DNA of 43,102 nucleotides, taken from positions 7,858 through 50,959 of the forward strand of contig JAHFPH010000005.1 of NCBI GenBank assembly GCA_023266845.1. The letters run 5' to 3'. This stretch comes from Rhodospirillaceae bacterium (GTDB lineage Bacteria > Pseudomonadota > Alphaproteobacteria > JAEULC01). The translations under genes and the position numbers were made by a program. A model generated the notes under the pieces. The model saw nothing but the letters and a program-made list of their open reading frames with translations, made no database searches and was not told the origin of the DNA. Positions 29,651 to 38,698 of this stretch are shown here, in pieces. Each line of letters starts with the position of its first letter. Within the stretch, counting starts at the first letter, position 1.

Positions 29651-31204
29651 ATGACGGCGCGGCGCGCGGCGCGCGGCCCCAACGGCGCCGATGGCGGCGG
29701 CGATATCTTCTGGCCGTTTTTCGACATCGCGGGCGTGGGGATTTTCCAAACCACGCCGGCCGGGCGCTTCGTGCGCGCCAATCCGATGATGGCGCGGCTT
29801 TTGGGCTACGACAGCCCCGAGCAGCTAGTGGCCGAAACCTACGACCTTGCGCGCCAGTTCTACGCCGATCCGGCGCAGCGCGAAGCGGCGCTCAGCGTGA
29901 TGGAGCGCGACGGACGCGTCGAGAACATGCTGATCCGCATCCGCCGGCGCGACGGATCGGCGCTATGGATTTCGGCCACCGCCGCCGCCGAACGCGACGC
30001 CGCCGGCAAGACCCGCAGCTTCATCGGCACCGCCGTGGACGTAAGCGAGCTGGTGCGGGCGCAGGAAGCCCAGGCCCGCATCGCCCAGGACCTGGGCCGC
30101 ATCTTCGACAACGCGGCCGAAGGCATTTACCGCTCGACGCCCGACGGGCGCCAATTGCGCGCCAATCCGGCCCTGGTGCGCCTCAACGGCTATGCCAGCG
30201 AGGCCGAGATGCTGGCGGCGGTCAACGACATTGCCGCGGAATGGTACGTCGATTCCGCGCGGCGCGACGAGTTCAAGCGCCTGCTGGAGCGCGACGGCCG
30301 CGTCAATGGCTTCGTGTCCGAGGTCTACCGCCACAAGACGCGTGAGCGCATCTGGATCTCCGAGAACGCGTGGGTGGTGCGCGACGCGGCGGGCCGGCCG
30401 CTGTTCTATGAGGGCACGGTGGTGGACGTCACCATGAGCAAGCGCGCCGAATCGGCGCTGCGCCAGGCGATCAACGAGGCCGAGGAGGCCAACCAGGCCA
30501 AGGTGGCGTTCCTGGCGAACATGAGCCACGAGCTGCGCACGCCGCTGAACGCCATCCTGGGCTTCGCCGAGGTGATCCGCGACCGCGTCTACGGCGAGAA
30601 GGACCCCCGATATATCGAATACGCGAAGTTCATTTGCGATTCGGGCGGCCACCTGCTGACGCTGATCAACGACATCTTGGATATGGCCAAGATGGACGCC
30701 GGACGGCTGCGGCTGTTCGATTCCGATTTCGACCTGGGCGCGCTGGTCGAGCATCAGACGGCGCTGCTGTCGCACCGCGCCAAGGACGCCGGGTTGACGA
30801 TGACGATCGACATCGCGCCCGGGATGCCGGCGGTGCGCGCGGACGAAGTGCGCTTGCGCCAGATCGTGCTGAACCTGGTGTCGAACGCGGTGAAATTCAC
30901 GCAAGTCGGCGGCACCGTAACGGTGCGCGCGTGGATCGAGCCGGACGGGCGGCCCACGCTTGCCGTGGCCGACACCGGCATCGGCATGACCGAGGACGAG
31001 ATCGCGTTGGCGCTGCTGCCCTTTCGCCAGGTCGACGCCGAGCTGGCGCGGCGCTACGAGGGCACGGGCCTGGGCCTGCCGATCACCAAAAGCCTGGTGG
31101 CGCTGCATGACGGCGAGATGCAGATCGACAGCGAGAAAGGCCGGGGCACCACGGTCACGGTGCGCCTGCCGGCATCGCGCGTCGTGGCGGCCCCGGCACG
31201 TTGA
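29651..31204 (+). CDS. Sensor histidine kinase with two tandem PAS domains, no predicted TM
   Basis: Two PAS repeats (GIFQTTPAGRFVRANPMMARLLGYDS; GIYRSTPDGRQLRANPALVRLNGYAS), H-box MSHELRTPLNAILGF, N/G boxes. Confidence 0.9.
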   Translation: MTARRAARGPNGADGGGDIFWPFFDIAGVGIFQTTPAGRFVRANPMMARLLGYDSPEQLVAETYDLARQFYADPAQREAALSVMERDGRVENMLIRIRRRDGSALWISATAAAERDAAGKTRSFIGTAVDVSELVRAQEAQARIAQDLGRIFDNAAEGIYRSTPDGRQLRANPALVRLNGYASEAEMLAAVNDIAAEWYVDSARRDEFKRLLERDGRVNGFVSEVYRHKTRERIWISENAWVVRDAAGRPLFYEGTVVDVTMSKRAESALRQAINEAEEANQAKVAFLANMSHELRTPLNAILGFAEVIRDRVYGEKDPRYIEYAKFICDSGGHLLTLINDILDMAKMDAGRLRLFDSDFDLGALVEHQTALLSHRAKDAGLTMTIDIAPGMPAVRADEVRLRQIVLNLVSNAVKFTQVGGTVTVRAWIEPDGRPTLAVADTGIGMTEDEIALALLPFRQVDAELARRYEGTGLGLPITKSLVALHDGEMQIDSEKGRGTTVTVRLPASRVVAAPAR

Positions 31205-31259
31205 TCCGGCCCATGCCATGCGCTAAGACCGTGCCGCAAGAAATGAACCGGGGAAAATA

Positions 31260-32411
31260 ATGGCCGTTCGCGGGCCGCTTTCGGGCATCGTCGTCGCCGA
31301 TCTGTCGCGCATCCTCGCAGGTCCCTATTGCACGTTCCTGATGGCCGAGCTGGGCGCGCGGGTCATCAAGGTCGAGCCGCCGGGCAAGGGCGACGACGCG
31401 CGCGAATACGGCCCGTTCCGCGGCGGCACGTCGGCTTATTTCGCCTCGGTCAACCGCGGCAAGCAGTCGATCGCGCTGGACCTGAAGAACGCCGCCGACA
31501 AGAAGCTCTTCGAACGCCTGCTGGAAATGGCCGACGTGCTGGTCGAGAACTACCGGCCGGGCGCGATGGAGAAGCTGGGCTACGGCTGGGAAGCGTTGCA
31601 CAAGCGCTATCCGCGCCTGGTCTATGCCGCCGCCTCGGGCTTCGGCCATACCGGCCCTTGCGCGCACGAGCCGGCCTACGACATGGTGGTGCAGGGCCTG
31701 GGCGGCATCATGAGCATCACCGGCCCGCAAGGCGGACCGCCGGTGCGCATCGGCATGTCGATCGGCGATATCGGCGCCGGGCTTTACATGGCGATCGCCG
31801 TCAACGCCGCCCTGCTGCACCGCGAGCGCACGGGCGAGGCCACCATGGTCGATATCGGCATGCTGGACTGCCAGATCGCGCTGCTGGAAAACGCCGTGAT
31901 GCGCTATGGCGTGACCGGCGAAGTTCCCGGCCCGCTGGGCGCGCGCCATCCCACCATTGCGCCGTTCGAGGCCTTCGCCACCCGGGATGGCAGCATCATC
32001 ATCGCCGCCGGCAATGACGGACTGTTCCAGAAGCTGTGCGAGGCGCTGGCGCGGCCCGAGATGGCCCAATCGCCCGATTACAAGACCAACGATCTGCGTT
32101 TGCACCATCAGCCCAGGCTGAAAGCCGAGATCGAAAAGGAATTGCGCAAGCAACCCACACGGCATTGGCTGAAGGCGCTGGACGCGGCCGGACTGCCCTG
32201 CGGCCCGATCAACGACATCGCCGAGGCGATGGCGCATCCGCAGGTCGCGGCGCGCAACATGCTGGTGACGGTCGACGATCCCAAGGCCGGCACGCTGACC
32301 CTGGCCGGCAATCCGCTGAAGTTGTCGGGCTTCCCCGATCCGGCCAAGCGCGAACCCGCGCCGGAATTGGACGCCGACCGTGCGGCGATCCTGAAGGAAC
32401 TGGGACTTTAG
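31260..32411 (+). CDS. CaiB/BaiF family CoA transferase
   Basis: LSGIVVADLSRILAGPYCTFLMAELGARVIKVEPPGKGDDAREYGPF...VLVENYRPGAMEKLG. Confidence 0.92.
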   Translation: MAVRGPLSGIVVADLSRILAGPYCTFLMAELGARVIKVEPPGKGDDAREYGPFRGGTSAYFASVNRGKQSIALDLKNAADKKLFERLLEMADVLVENYRPGAMEKLGYGWEALHKRYPRLVYAAASGFGHTGPCAHEPAYDMVVQGLGGIMSITGPQGGPPVRIGMSIGDIGAGLYMAIAVNAALLHRERTGEATMVDIGMLDCQIALLENAVMRYGVTGEVPGPLGARHPTIAPFEAFATRDGSIIIAAGNDGLFQKLCEALARPEMAQSPDYKTNDLRLHHQPRLKAEIEKELRKQPTRHWLKALDAAGLPCGPINDIAEAMAHPQVAARNMLVTVDDPKAGTLTLAGNPLKLSGFPDPAKREPAPELDADRAAILKELGL

Positions 32412-33838
32412 CTCGCCGCCGCCTGTGGTTGCGGCGGCGCTTCGACGCGCGGCGGGAAGGTCAGCGTCACCGCCAAGCCTGGATTGTTGTCGCTCAGCTC
32501 GAGCCGCGCGCCGTGCAGTTTCGCCACGGCCGCGACCAGACTTAGGCCCAACCCACTGCCGGGTGTGGACCGCGCCTGATCTAAACGCACGTACCGCTCC
32601 AACACCCGCCCGCGCAGCTCGGCGGGAATGCCCGGGCCGGTATCGGTGACGCTCAGCGCCGCGCCGCGCGGTCCCGAACCGTTCTCCGCCGACCGCGTGG
32701 CGATGGTCACCCGCCCGCTCTTGGGCGTGTATTTCATCGCGTTCTCCAACAGGTTGGCCACGGCCTGGAACAGCAATTGCCGGCTGCCAAGGACCGGCGG
32801 GCAACCGGCGATTTCGGTCGCGAGCGTCAGCCCCTTTTCCTCCAGCGCCGGCGCGTAAAGCTCGGCCACGTCGGCGGCGAGCGGCCCGAGCTCGACCGGC
32901 CGCATCGACTGGTGCAGCGCGCCGCTTTCGGCCTCGGCGATGCTGAGCAGCGCGTTGAAGGTCGCCAGCAGCCGGTCGGTCTCGGCGATGGCGCTTTCCA
33001 TCGCCGCGCGGTGCTGCGCCGGGTCGGAATTGGGAAGCAGCGCCAGCTCCAGCCGCGCCTTCATGCGCGTCAGCGGTCCGCGCAGGTCGTGCGCGATGTT
33101 GTCGGTCACCTCGCGCATGCCGGTCATCAGCCGCTCGATCTGGTCGAGCATGGCGTTCAGGTTCTCGGCCAGGCGGTCGAACTCGTCGCCCGCGCCGCCC
33201 AGCGCCACGCGCTGTTTCAACTCGCCGCGCACGATGCGCTGGCCGATGGCGTTGATCGCCTCCACGCGCTGCAGCAGCTTGCGCCCGACCAGCATCGCGG
33301 CCAACAGGCCCAGCGCCACGGTCGCCGCCAGGCCCAGGGCGAGCGATTCCGCGACCACCGCGCGCAGCTTTTCGCGCTGGCGCAAATCGCGCCCGACCAG
33401 CAGGCGGAAGCCGCCCTCGAGCGCGAAGGCGCGCGCGCGGGCGTTGCCCTGCGCGCCTTCCTCCGCGGCGGCGAGGTTGAACACGAAACCGGCGGGAGTG
33501 GGCTGCGCCGCGGCGGGCCAGCGCTTGAGATTGCCGGCGAGCACCGCGCCGTCGGGCCGCGTCAGCAAATAGATGTTGGCGCCGCCCAGCGAGGCTTCGG
33601 GCTGCGCCGCCGAGCGTTCGGTGACGATGCGCATCAGCCCCACCAGGCCGCGCTGGCGGTACTGCTCGGCCAGCCCCGAGATCTCCGACGCGATGGCGGC
33701 GTCGGTTTCGGCGTCGATCAGCGTCAGCGTGCGCCAATACAGGAACGCGAACAGCGCCACCACCGCCAACGCGAACAGCGCGCCGTACACCGCGGCCAGG
33801 CGGAACGCTGTTGTGCGGAACAGCCGGCCCGTACTCAT
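32408..33838 (-). CDS. Membrane sensor histidine kinase
   Basis: TM segments, HAMP-like region, DNIAHDLRGPLTRMKARLELAL, ENAMKYTPKSGRVTI, DTGPGIPAE, GSGLGLSLV. Confidence 0.9.
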   Translation of the reverse strand: MSTGRLFRTTAFRLAAVYGALFALAVVALFAFLYWRTLTLIDAETDAAIASEISGLAEQYRQRGLVGLMRIVTERSAAQPEASLGGANIYLLTRPDGAVLAGNLKRWPAAAQPTPAGFVFNLAAAEEGAQGNARARAFALEGGFRLLVGRDLRQREKLRAVVAESLALGLAATVALGLLAAMLVGRKLLQRVEAINAIGQRIVRGELKQRVALGGAGDEFDRLAENLNAMLDQIERLMTGMREVTDNIAHDLRGPLTRMKARLELALLPNSDPAQHRAAMESAIAETDRLLATFNALLSIAEAESGALHQSMRPVELGPLAADVAELYAPALEEKGLTLATEIAGCPPVLGSRQLLFQAVANLLENAMKYTPKSGRVTIATRSAENGSGPRGAALSVTDTGPGIPAELRGRVLERYVRLDQARSTPGSGLGLSLVAAVAKLHGARLELSDNNPGLAVTLTFPPRVEAPPQPQAAAS

Positions 33839-33841
33839 GCC

Positions 33842-33914
33842 CCCTCATCCTTCGACAGGCTCGGGATAAGGACGCAAGAAGAACCCTCATGTCGGGCTCG
33901 TCGAAACATGAGGG
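33842..33914. repeat. Composite dispersed-repeat-like element (two hairpins) between response regulator and histidine kinase genes
   Basis: CCTCATCC...GGATAAGG (33843-33870) plus CCCTCATGT (33884-33892) / ACATGAGGG (33906-33914). Confidence 0.6.
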
Positions 33915-33932
33915 CCGTGGCTTTCGGAGAGA

Positions 33933-34613
33933 TCACGCCGGCTCGACGCCGAGGCGATAGCCCGCGCCGCGCACGGTGTGCAGCATGGCGGAAGCGAATC
34001 CCTTGTCGATCTTCTGCCTGAGGCGGCTTACATGCACGTCGATGACATTGGTCTGCGGATCGAAGTGATAGTCCCACACGCGTTCCAGCAGCATGGTGCG
34101 CGTCACCACCTGGCCGGCATGGCGCATGAGAAACTCGAGCAGCCGGAACTCGCGCGGCAAAAGATCGATCGGCTTGCCGGCGCGCCGCGCCGTGCGCGCC
34201 AAGAGGTCGAGCTCGAGCTCGCCGACCTTGAGCGTGGTGTCGGCCGCGCCCGGCTTCTGCCGGCGCAACAGCGCCTGCACCCGCGCCAGCAGCTCGGAAA
34301 AGGCATAGGGCTTGGTCAAGTAATCGTCGCCGCCGGCCTGCAGGCCGCGCACGCGGTCGTCGACCTGGCCCAGCGCCGAGAGGATCAGCACGGGCGTGAG
34401 TTTGCCCTGGGCGCGCAGCGACTGCACGATCGCCAGGCCGTCCATGCCCGGCAGCATGCGGTCGACGATCATCGCGTCGTAGGTCTCGGACGTGGCGAGA
34501 AACAGCCCCTCGCGCCCATCGGCGGCGCGGTCGACGGTATAGCCCGTCTCTTTCAGCCCCTTGGCGAGATAGTCGGCGGTTTCGTTGTCGTCTTCGATGA
34601 TCAGGATGCGCAT
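33933..34613 (-). CDS. OmpR/PhoB-family response regulator
   Basis: MRILIIEDDNETADYLAKGLKETGYTVDRA...VDRMLPGMDGL...; winged-helix C-terminus LLPREFRLLEFLMRHAGQVVTRTMLLERVWDY. Confidence 0.93.
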   Translation of the reverse strand: MRILIIEDDNETADYLAKGLKETGYTVDRAADGREGLFLATSETYDAMIVDRMLPGMDGLAIVQSLRAQGKLTPVLILSALGQVDDRVRGLQAGGDDYLTKPYAFSELLARVQALLRRQKPGAADTTLKVGELELDLLARTARRAGKPIDLLPREFRLLEFLMRHAGQVVTRTMLLERVWDYHFDPQTNVIDVHVSRLRQKIDKGFASAMLHTVRGAGYRLGVEPA

Positions 34614-34614
34614 G

Positions 34615-34718
34615 GGGGCAACCCCGTTGCGGGGTTCCCCTCACCCGCCCCTCGCTTCGCTCGGGGCACCCTCTCCCATTGGGAGAGGGTGGCGAGCGAC
34701 CGTGAGCCGGGTGAGGGG
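34615..34718. repeat. Structured intergenic element: hairpin AACCCCG-TTG-CGGGGTT plus larger REP-like palindrome
   Basis: 34620-34636 perfect 7-bp stem. 34637-34718 bounded by CCCCTCACCC/GGGTGAGGGG with central CACCCTCTCCC-ATT-GGGAGAGGGTG (34667-34691). Confidence 0.8.
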
Positions 34719-34725
34719 TCTTTCT

Positions 34726-36309
34726 TCAGGTCTTCGACAGCGGCACCGGAATGAAGCGTTCGGTGCCCTTGCGGTCGATCAGCAGCAGAACGGATTTCTG
34801 CTGCTTTTCAGTGGCGCGCTTGATCTTGGCCACCGCGTCGGCGACCGAGGACACGCGTTCCTGCCCGACGCCGACGATCACGTCGCCCGCGGCGATGCCG
34901 CGTTCGGCGGCCGGCGCGTCGCGGTCGACGCCCACGACCACCGCTCCCTTGACCTCGTTCTTGAGGCCGTATTTCGTGCGCGTCTCGGCCGAGGCCGGCG
35001 CCAGGCGCAAGCCGAGCTGTTCGACGCCGATCTCGGACGTCTTGGCGGCCGGCTCCTGCCCGTCCTTGTCGGGCGCGGTCATGGCCACCTCTTCCGCCTT
35101 GGGCATGGCGGCGATCGTGACGGTGACGGTTTCGGGCTTGCCGTTGCGCCACAGTTCGACATTCGCCTTGGCGCCTCTGGGCGTGACCGCCACGGCGCGG
35201 GTCAGGTCGCGCAGCTCGGCGATCTTCGCGCTGTTGAACGCGGTGATCACGTCGCCCTGCTTGATGCCGGCCTTGCCGGCGGGGCTGTTGTCGGTTAGGC
35301 CTGCCACCAGCGCCCCCTTGGCCTCTTTCAGGCCCAGGGATTCGGCGACTTCCGGCGTCACCGGCTGGATCTGAACGCCCAGCCAGCCGCGCTCGATATG
35401 GCCGGTCTTGCGCAGCTCGTCGATCACGGCCTTGGCCATGTTCGCCGGCACGGCGAAGCCGATGCCGACGCTGCCGCCGCTGGGCGAATAGATGGCGGTG
35501 TTCACGCCGATCACCTGGCCGTCCATGTTGAAGCTGGGACCGCCCGAATTGCCGCGGTTGATCGGCGCGTCGATCTGCATGTAGTCGTCGTAGGGACCCG
35601 AGGCCAGATCGCGCCCGCGCGCCGAGATGATGCCGGCGGTCACGCTGCCGCCCAGGCCGAACGGATTGCCGACGGCCAGCACCCAGTCGCCCTCGCGCGC
35701 CTTGTCGGAATCGCCCCACGGCACGAACGGCAGCGGCTTGGCCGATTCGACCTTCAACAGCGCCAAATCGGTCTTTTCGTCGCGGCCGAGCAGCTTGGCC
35801 TTCAACTCGGTGCCGTCGGTCAGCGTCACCTTGATGTCGGTGGCGCTGGCGATGACGTGGTTGTTGGTCACGACATAGCCCGCCGGATCGATGATGAAGC
35901 CCGAGCCCAGCGCGTTCACCTTGCGCTCGACGGGCGGACGGCCCTGGCTACCCTGGCCGCCCGGAGCGCCCGGACCGCCTGGACGGTTGTTGAAGAACTT
36001 CTCCAGGAAGTCGCGCAGCGGCGAGTCTTCCGGCAAATCGGGCATCATCTGCGGCTGGTCGCCCATGGCGCCCGGCCGTTGAACCTTTTGCGTGGTCGAG
36101 ATGTTGACCACCGCCGGCTTCACCTTGACCACCAGGTCGGCGAAGCTTTCCGGCGCGCCGCGCGCAAAAGCCGGCGCCACCAGCACGAAGCTGAGCATGG
36201 CCGCGCCCAGCGCCAGACCGGCGCGCCCAGCGCCGGCATGTACAACGTCGGCGCGAAGCGGCTTATGGGTCCGGTCGCGCTCGCGCGCGGGGGACAGGGA
36301 TAACGTCAT
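34726..36309 (-). CDS. Do/DegP/HtrA-family periplasmic serine protease
   Basis: Signal-like N-terminus, TNNHVI, DLALLKV, RGNSGGPSFN, two PDZ domains. Confidence 0.93.
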   Translation of the reverse strand: MTLSLSPARERDRTHKPLRADVVHAGAGRAGLALGAAMLSFVLVAPAFARGAPESFADLVVKVKPAVVNISTTQKVQRPGAMGDQPQMMPDLPEDSPLRDFLEKFFNNRPGGPGAPGGQGSQGRPPVERKVNALGSGFIIDPAGYVVTNNHVIASATDIKVTLTDGTELKAKLLGRDEKTDLALLKVESAKPLPFVPWGDSDKAREGDWVLAVGNPFGLGGSVTAGIISARGRDLASGPYDDYMQIDAPINRGNSGGPSFNMDGQVIGVNTAIYSPSGGSVGIGFAVPANMAKAVIDELRKTGHIERGWLGVQIQPVTPEVAESLGLKEAKGALVAGLTDNSPAGKAGIKQGDVITAFNSAKIAELRDLTRAVAVTPRGAKANVELWRNGKPETVTVTIAAMPKAEEVAMTAPDKDGQEPAAKTSEIGVEQLGLRLAPASAETRTKYGLKNEVKGAVVVGVDRDAPAAERGIAAGDVIVGVGQERVSSVADAVAKIKRATEKQQKSVLLLIDRKGTERFIPVPLSKT

Positions 36310-36457
36310 GTCGAACTTCTCCTCGATGGGCTTGAATTCCGGTTCATGCGCAAGGCCGGCCCCCGAACCGCGGGTATGAGGGGGGAATGCCGCGGCCCAA
36401 AGGCCGGCCATTGCTGGCCTTCTATGTAGTGGCCCTGGAGTATCCGCCAAATGGGCT

Positions 36458-36481
36458 GCGAATTAAATCGCTTTAATTCGC
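36458..36481. promoter_or_regulatory. AT-rich perfect palindrome, candidate operator or weak terminator
   Basis: GCGAATTAAA-TCGC-TTTAATTCGC (10-bp arms) in the aminotransferase/degP intergenic gap. Confidence 0.45.
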
Positions 36482-36508
36482 GGACGCTGCTGATTCAATT
36501 GGTCTATT

Positions 36509-37504
36509 TCAGACGCTTTTGCCCGGCAGGCGCCTCAAGTGCTGGGCCACGAAATCGCAATCCACCAGCTTGATATAGGCGTCGGTCAGGCGTTTGGTCA
36601 CCTTGCCCGGCAAACCGCCCTTGTCGAAGCCGGTGCCGTTGATGCTGCGGACCGGGCAGATGCACAGCGAGGTGGAGGTCAGGAACGCCTCGTCCGCCGT
36701 ATAGGCGTCGTACAGATCGATATCGGTTTCGTTGACCACAATGCCCGCCGCCCGGGCCAGTTCGATCACGGTCTGGCGGCTGATGCCGGCCAACACGTAG
36801 TTCAGGCGCGGCGTGAACAACTGGCCGTCGCGCACCAGGAAGATATTGGCGCCGATGCCCTCGGCCAGGTTGCCGTTGACGTCCAGCAGCACCGCCCAGG
36901 CCGTGGGGTCGATCGACTTCACCTCCTGCTCGGCGACGATCATGTTCAGGTAGTTGTGCGTCTTGGCGCGCGGGCTGATCACCTCGGGCGGGGCGCGGCG
37001 CACCGAGGGCGTCAGCACCTTGATGCCGTCGCGGAACTGCGTGGCGCGGGCCTTGAGCGGCAACGGCAGGCATTCGACGATCACGTTCGGGGCTTCGGGC
37101 AGATACTCGATGCCCTCGGCGCCGCGCGTGATGCGTTGCGACACCCAGTAATCGTCGTCCTTGTCCAGCAGGTGGATGTTGCGCGCCAGCACGTCCTCGG
37201 TGATGCGCATCATCTCAGCGGGGGAAACGCCCGGATCGAAGCGCAGATACTTCAGCGTGCGGTACCAGCGGTCGATATGGTCCTTGAGGCGGAAAATGCG
37301 GCCGTTGAAAGTGCGCGTGGTGTCGAACGCGCCGTCGCCGTATTTGACGCCGCGATCGCGGAAGCTGATGCGCACCTCGCTCTCCGGCATGATCTTGCCG
37401 TTGAACCAGGCGACGCGCTGGTTGGCCAATTGCTGATTGGCGGGGGCGGGTTTCGATCGGGTGGCGGTGGTGGCGGTATCGGGCACGTGCGTTCTCCCCT
37501 GCAA
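36509..37504 (-). CDS. Aminotransferase class IV (branched-chain/D-amino acid aminotransferase-like)
   Basis: VAWFNGKIMPESEVRISFRDRGVKYGDGAFDTTRTFNGRIFRLKDHIDRW...AKTHNYLNMIVAEQEVKS...NGNLAEGIGANIFLV. Confidence 0.88.
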   Translation of the reverse strand: MQGRTHVPDTATTATRSKPAPANQQLANQRVAWFNGKIMPESEVRISFRDRGVKYGDGAFDTTRTFNGRIFRLKDHIDRWYRTLKYLRFDPGVSPAEMMRITEDVLARNIHLLDKDDDYWVSQRITRGAEGIEYLPEAPNVIVECLPLPLKARATQFRDGIKVLTPSVRRAPPEVISPRAKTHNYLNMIVAEQEVKSIDPTAWAVLLDVNGNLAEGIGANIFLVRDGQLFTPRLNYVLAGISRQTVIELARAAGIVVNETDIDLYDAYTADEAFLTSTSLCICPVRSINGTGFDKGGLPGKVTKRLTDAYIKLVDCDFVAQHLRRLPGKSV

Positions 37505-37508
37505 TGCC

Positions 37509-38534
37509 TCAAGCGTAGCGCAAGCGCTGGCCCAAGCCTAGCTTGGCCGCTTTCTCGAGCATGGCCGCGCCCAGCGCGATGTCGCTGAGGCTCAAGCCCC
37601 GGTGCCAGAACAGGATGGTCTCGTCTATCCGCTCGCGGCCCGGCTTGTGGCCGGCCACGATCTGGCAGAATTCGGCGTGCAGGTTTTTTTCGTTGAGGCG
37701 GCCGCTATCGACGATCGCGCGCAACGCGCCGAACGGCAAGCCGGGCTTGCACTGGCTCCAGTCGTCGACCACCATCTTGTCCATGATGTCGGTCAGCGAC
37801 AGCTCGACCGCGCTCATCGTGCCGTAGGGCATCACCAGCGCGGATTTCTTGATCCACTCGGTCTTGAGCAGCGGCGCCGGCTTTTCCAGGCGCGCGGCTT
37901 CGACCACGATATCGGCGCCGCGCACGCAGGACTCCCAATCCTCGGTCACCACGATCTTCTTGCCCAGGTCGCGCGCCAGGCGCCGGCCGAAGGCGTCGCG
38001 GCTTTCCTTGCGCCGGGAATGGACGCGGATTTCGTCGAAATGGAACATGGAATCCATCAGCCGCACGTTCCAATAGGCCGTGCCGCGCGCGCCGATATGG
38101 CCCAGCACCTTTGAATCCTTGCGCGCCAGATGCTTGGCGCCAAGCGCGGTGACGGCGCCGGTCCGCATGTCGGTGATCCAGGTGGCGTCGACCAGCGCCC
38201 TGGGCGCGCCGGTGTGCGGATCGAACAGGTTGAGCAAGGCCATTTCCGACGGCAGGCCGTGCTTGTAGTTGTCCAGATAGTCGCTGACGATTTTCACCCC
38301 CGCGAGGCCCAGGGGCGCGATATAGCCGCGCAGCACGTTGAAATGGCCGCGAAACGCCGGGTCGGCCACCAGATGCACGCGCGGCTCGATCGTGGTCTGC
38401 CCGCGTCCTTGCGCCAGCAGCCCGCCTTCGACCGCCGTCAGGATTTCGTCATCTTTCAGATCCAGCTTGGCGATGTCCGGCCCGCCTAGATAGGTGAAAT
38501 GGATTTCGCCGCCAGTTTTCCCGCCGCCGGTCAT
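37509..38534 (-). CDS. Ornithine cyclodeaminase/mu-crystallin family protein
   Basis: GLAGVKIVSDY...DATWITDMRTGAVTALGAKHLARKDSKVLGHIGARGTAYWN. The ORF extends to 38615; MTGGG start preferred. Confidence 0.8.
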   Translation of the reverse strand: MTGGGKTGGEIHFTYLGGPDIAKLDLKDDEILTAVEGGLLAQGRGQTTIEPRVHLVADPAFRGHFNVLRGYIAPLGLAGVKIVSDYLDNYKHGLPSEMALLNLFDPHTGAPRALVDATWITDMRTGAVTALGAKHLARKDSKVLGHIGARGTAYWNVRLMDSMFHFDEIRVHSRRKESRDAFGRRLARDLGKKIVVTEDWESCVRGADIVVEAARLEKPAPLLKTEWIKKSALVMPYGTMSAVELSLTDIMDKMVVDDWSQCKPGLPFGALRAIVDSGRLNEKNLHAEFCQIVAGHKPGRERIDETILFWHRGLSLSDIALGAAMLEKAAKLGLGQRLRYA

Positions 38535-38698
38535 GCCCCCGCCCCGTCCCCGCCGCAATTCATGCGCGGCCGAGTGTTCTACCGCGCCGGCCGGTGCTGT
38601 GTCATTGTCGGGCATCGCTTTTCCAAAGGCTTGGATTCGCGGGCGAAAAGTCGTAAAACCCGCCTCCTTCCGCTTTCCGAGCCGTCCGCAAGGGGTTC

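Noticed and set aside
27584-29749. 721-aa minus-strand ORF over the TPP enzyme
   Set aside because: Antisense shadow ORF; composition is artefactual and the plus strand encodes a clear TPP enzyme.
31155-33890. 911-aa minus-strand ORF
   Set aside because: Spans a CoA transferase and a histidine kinase out of frame; repetitive Arg/Ala/Gly translation.
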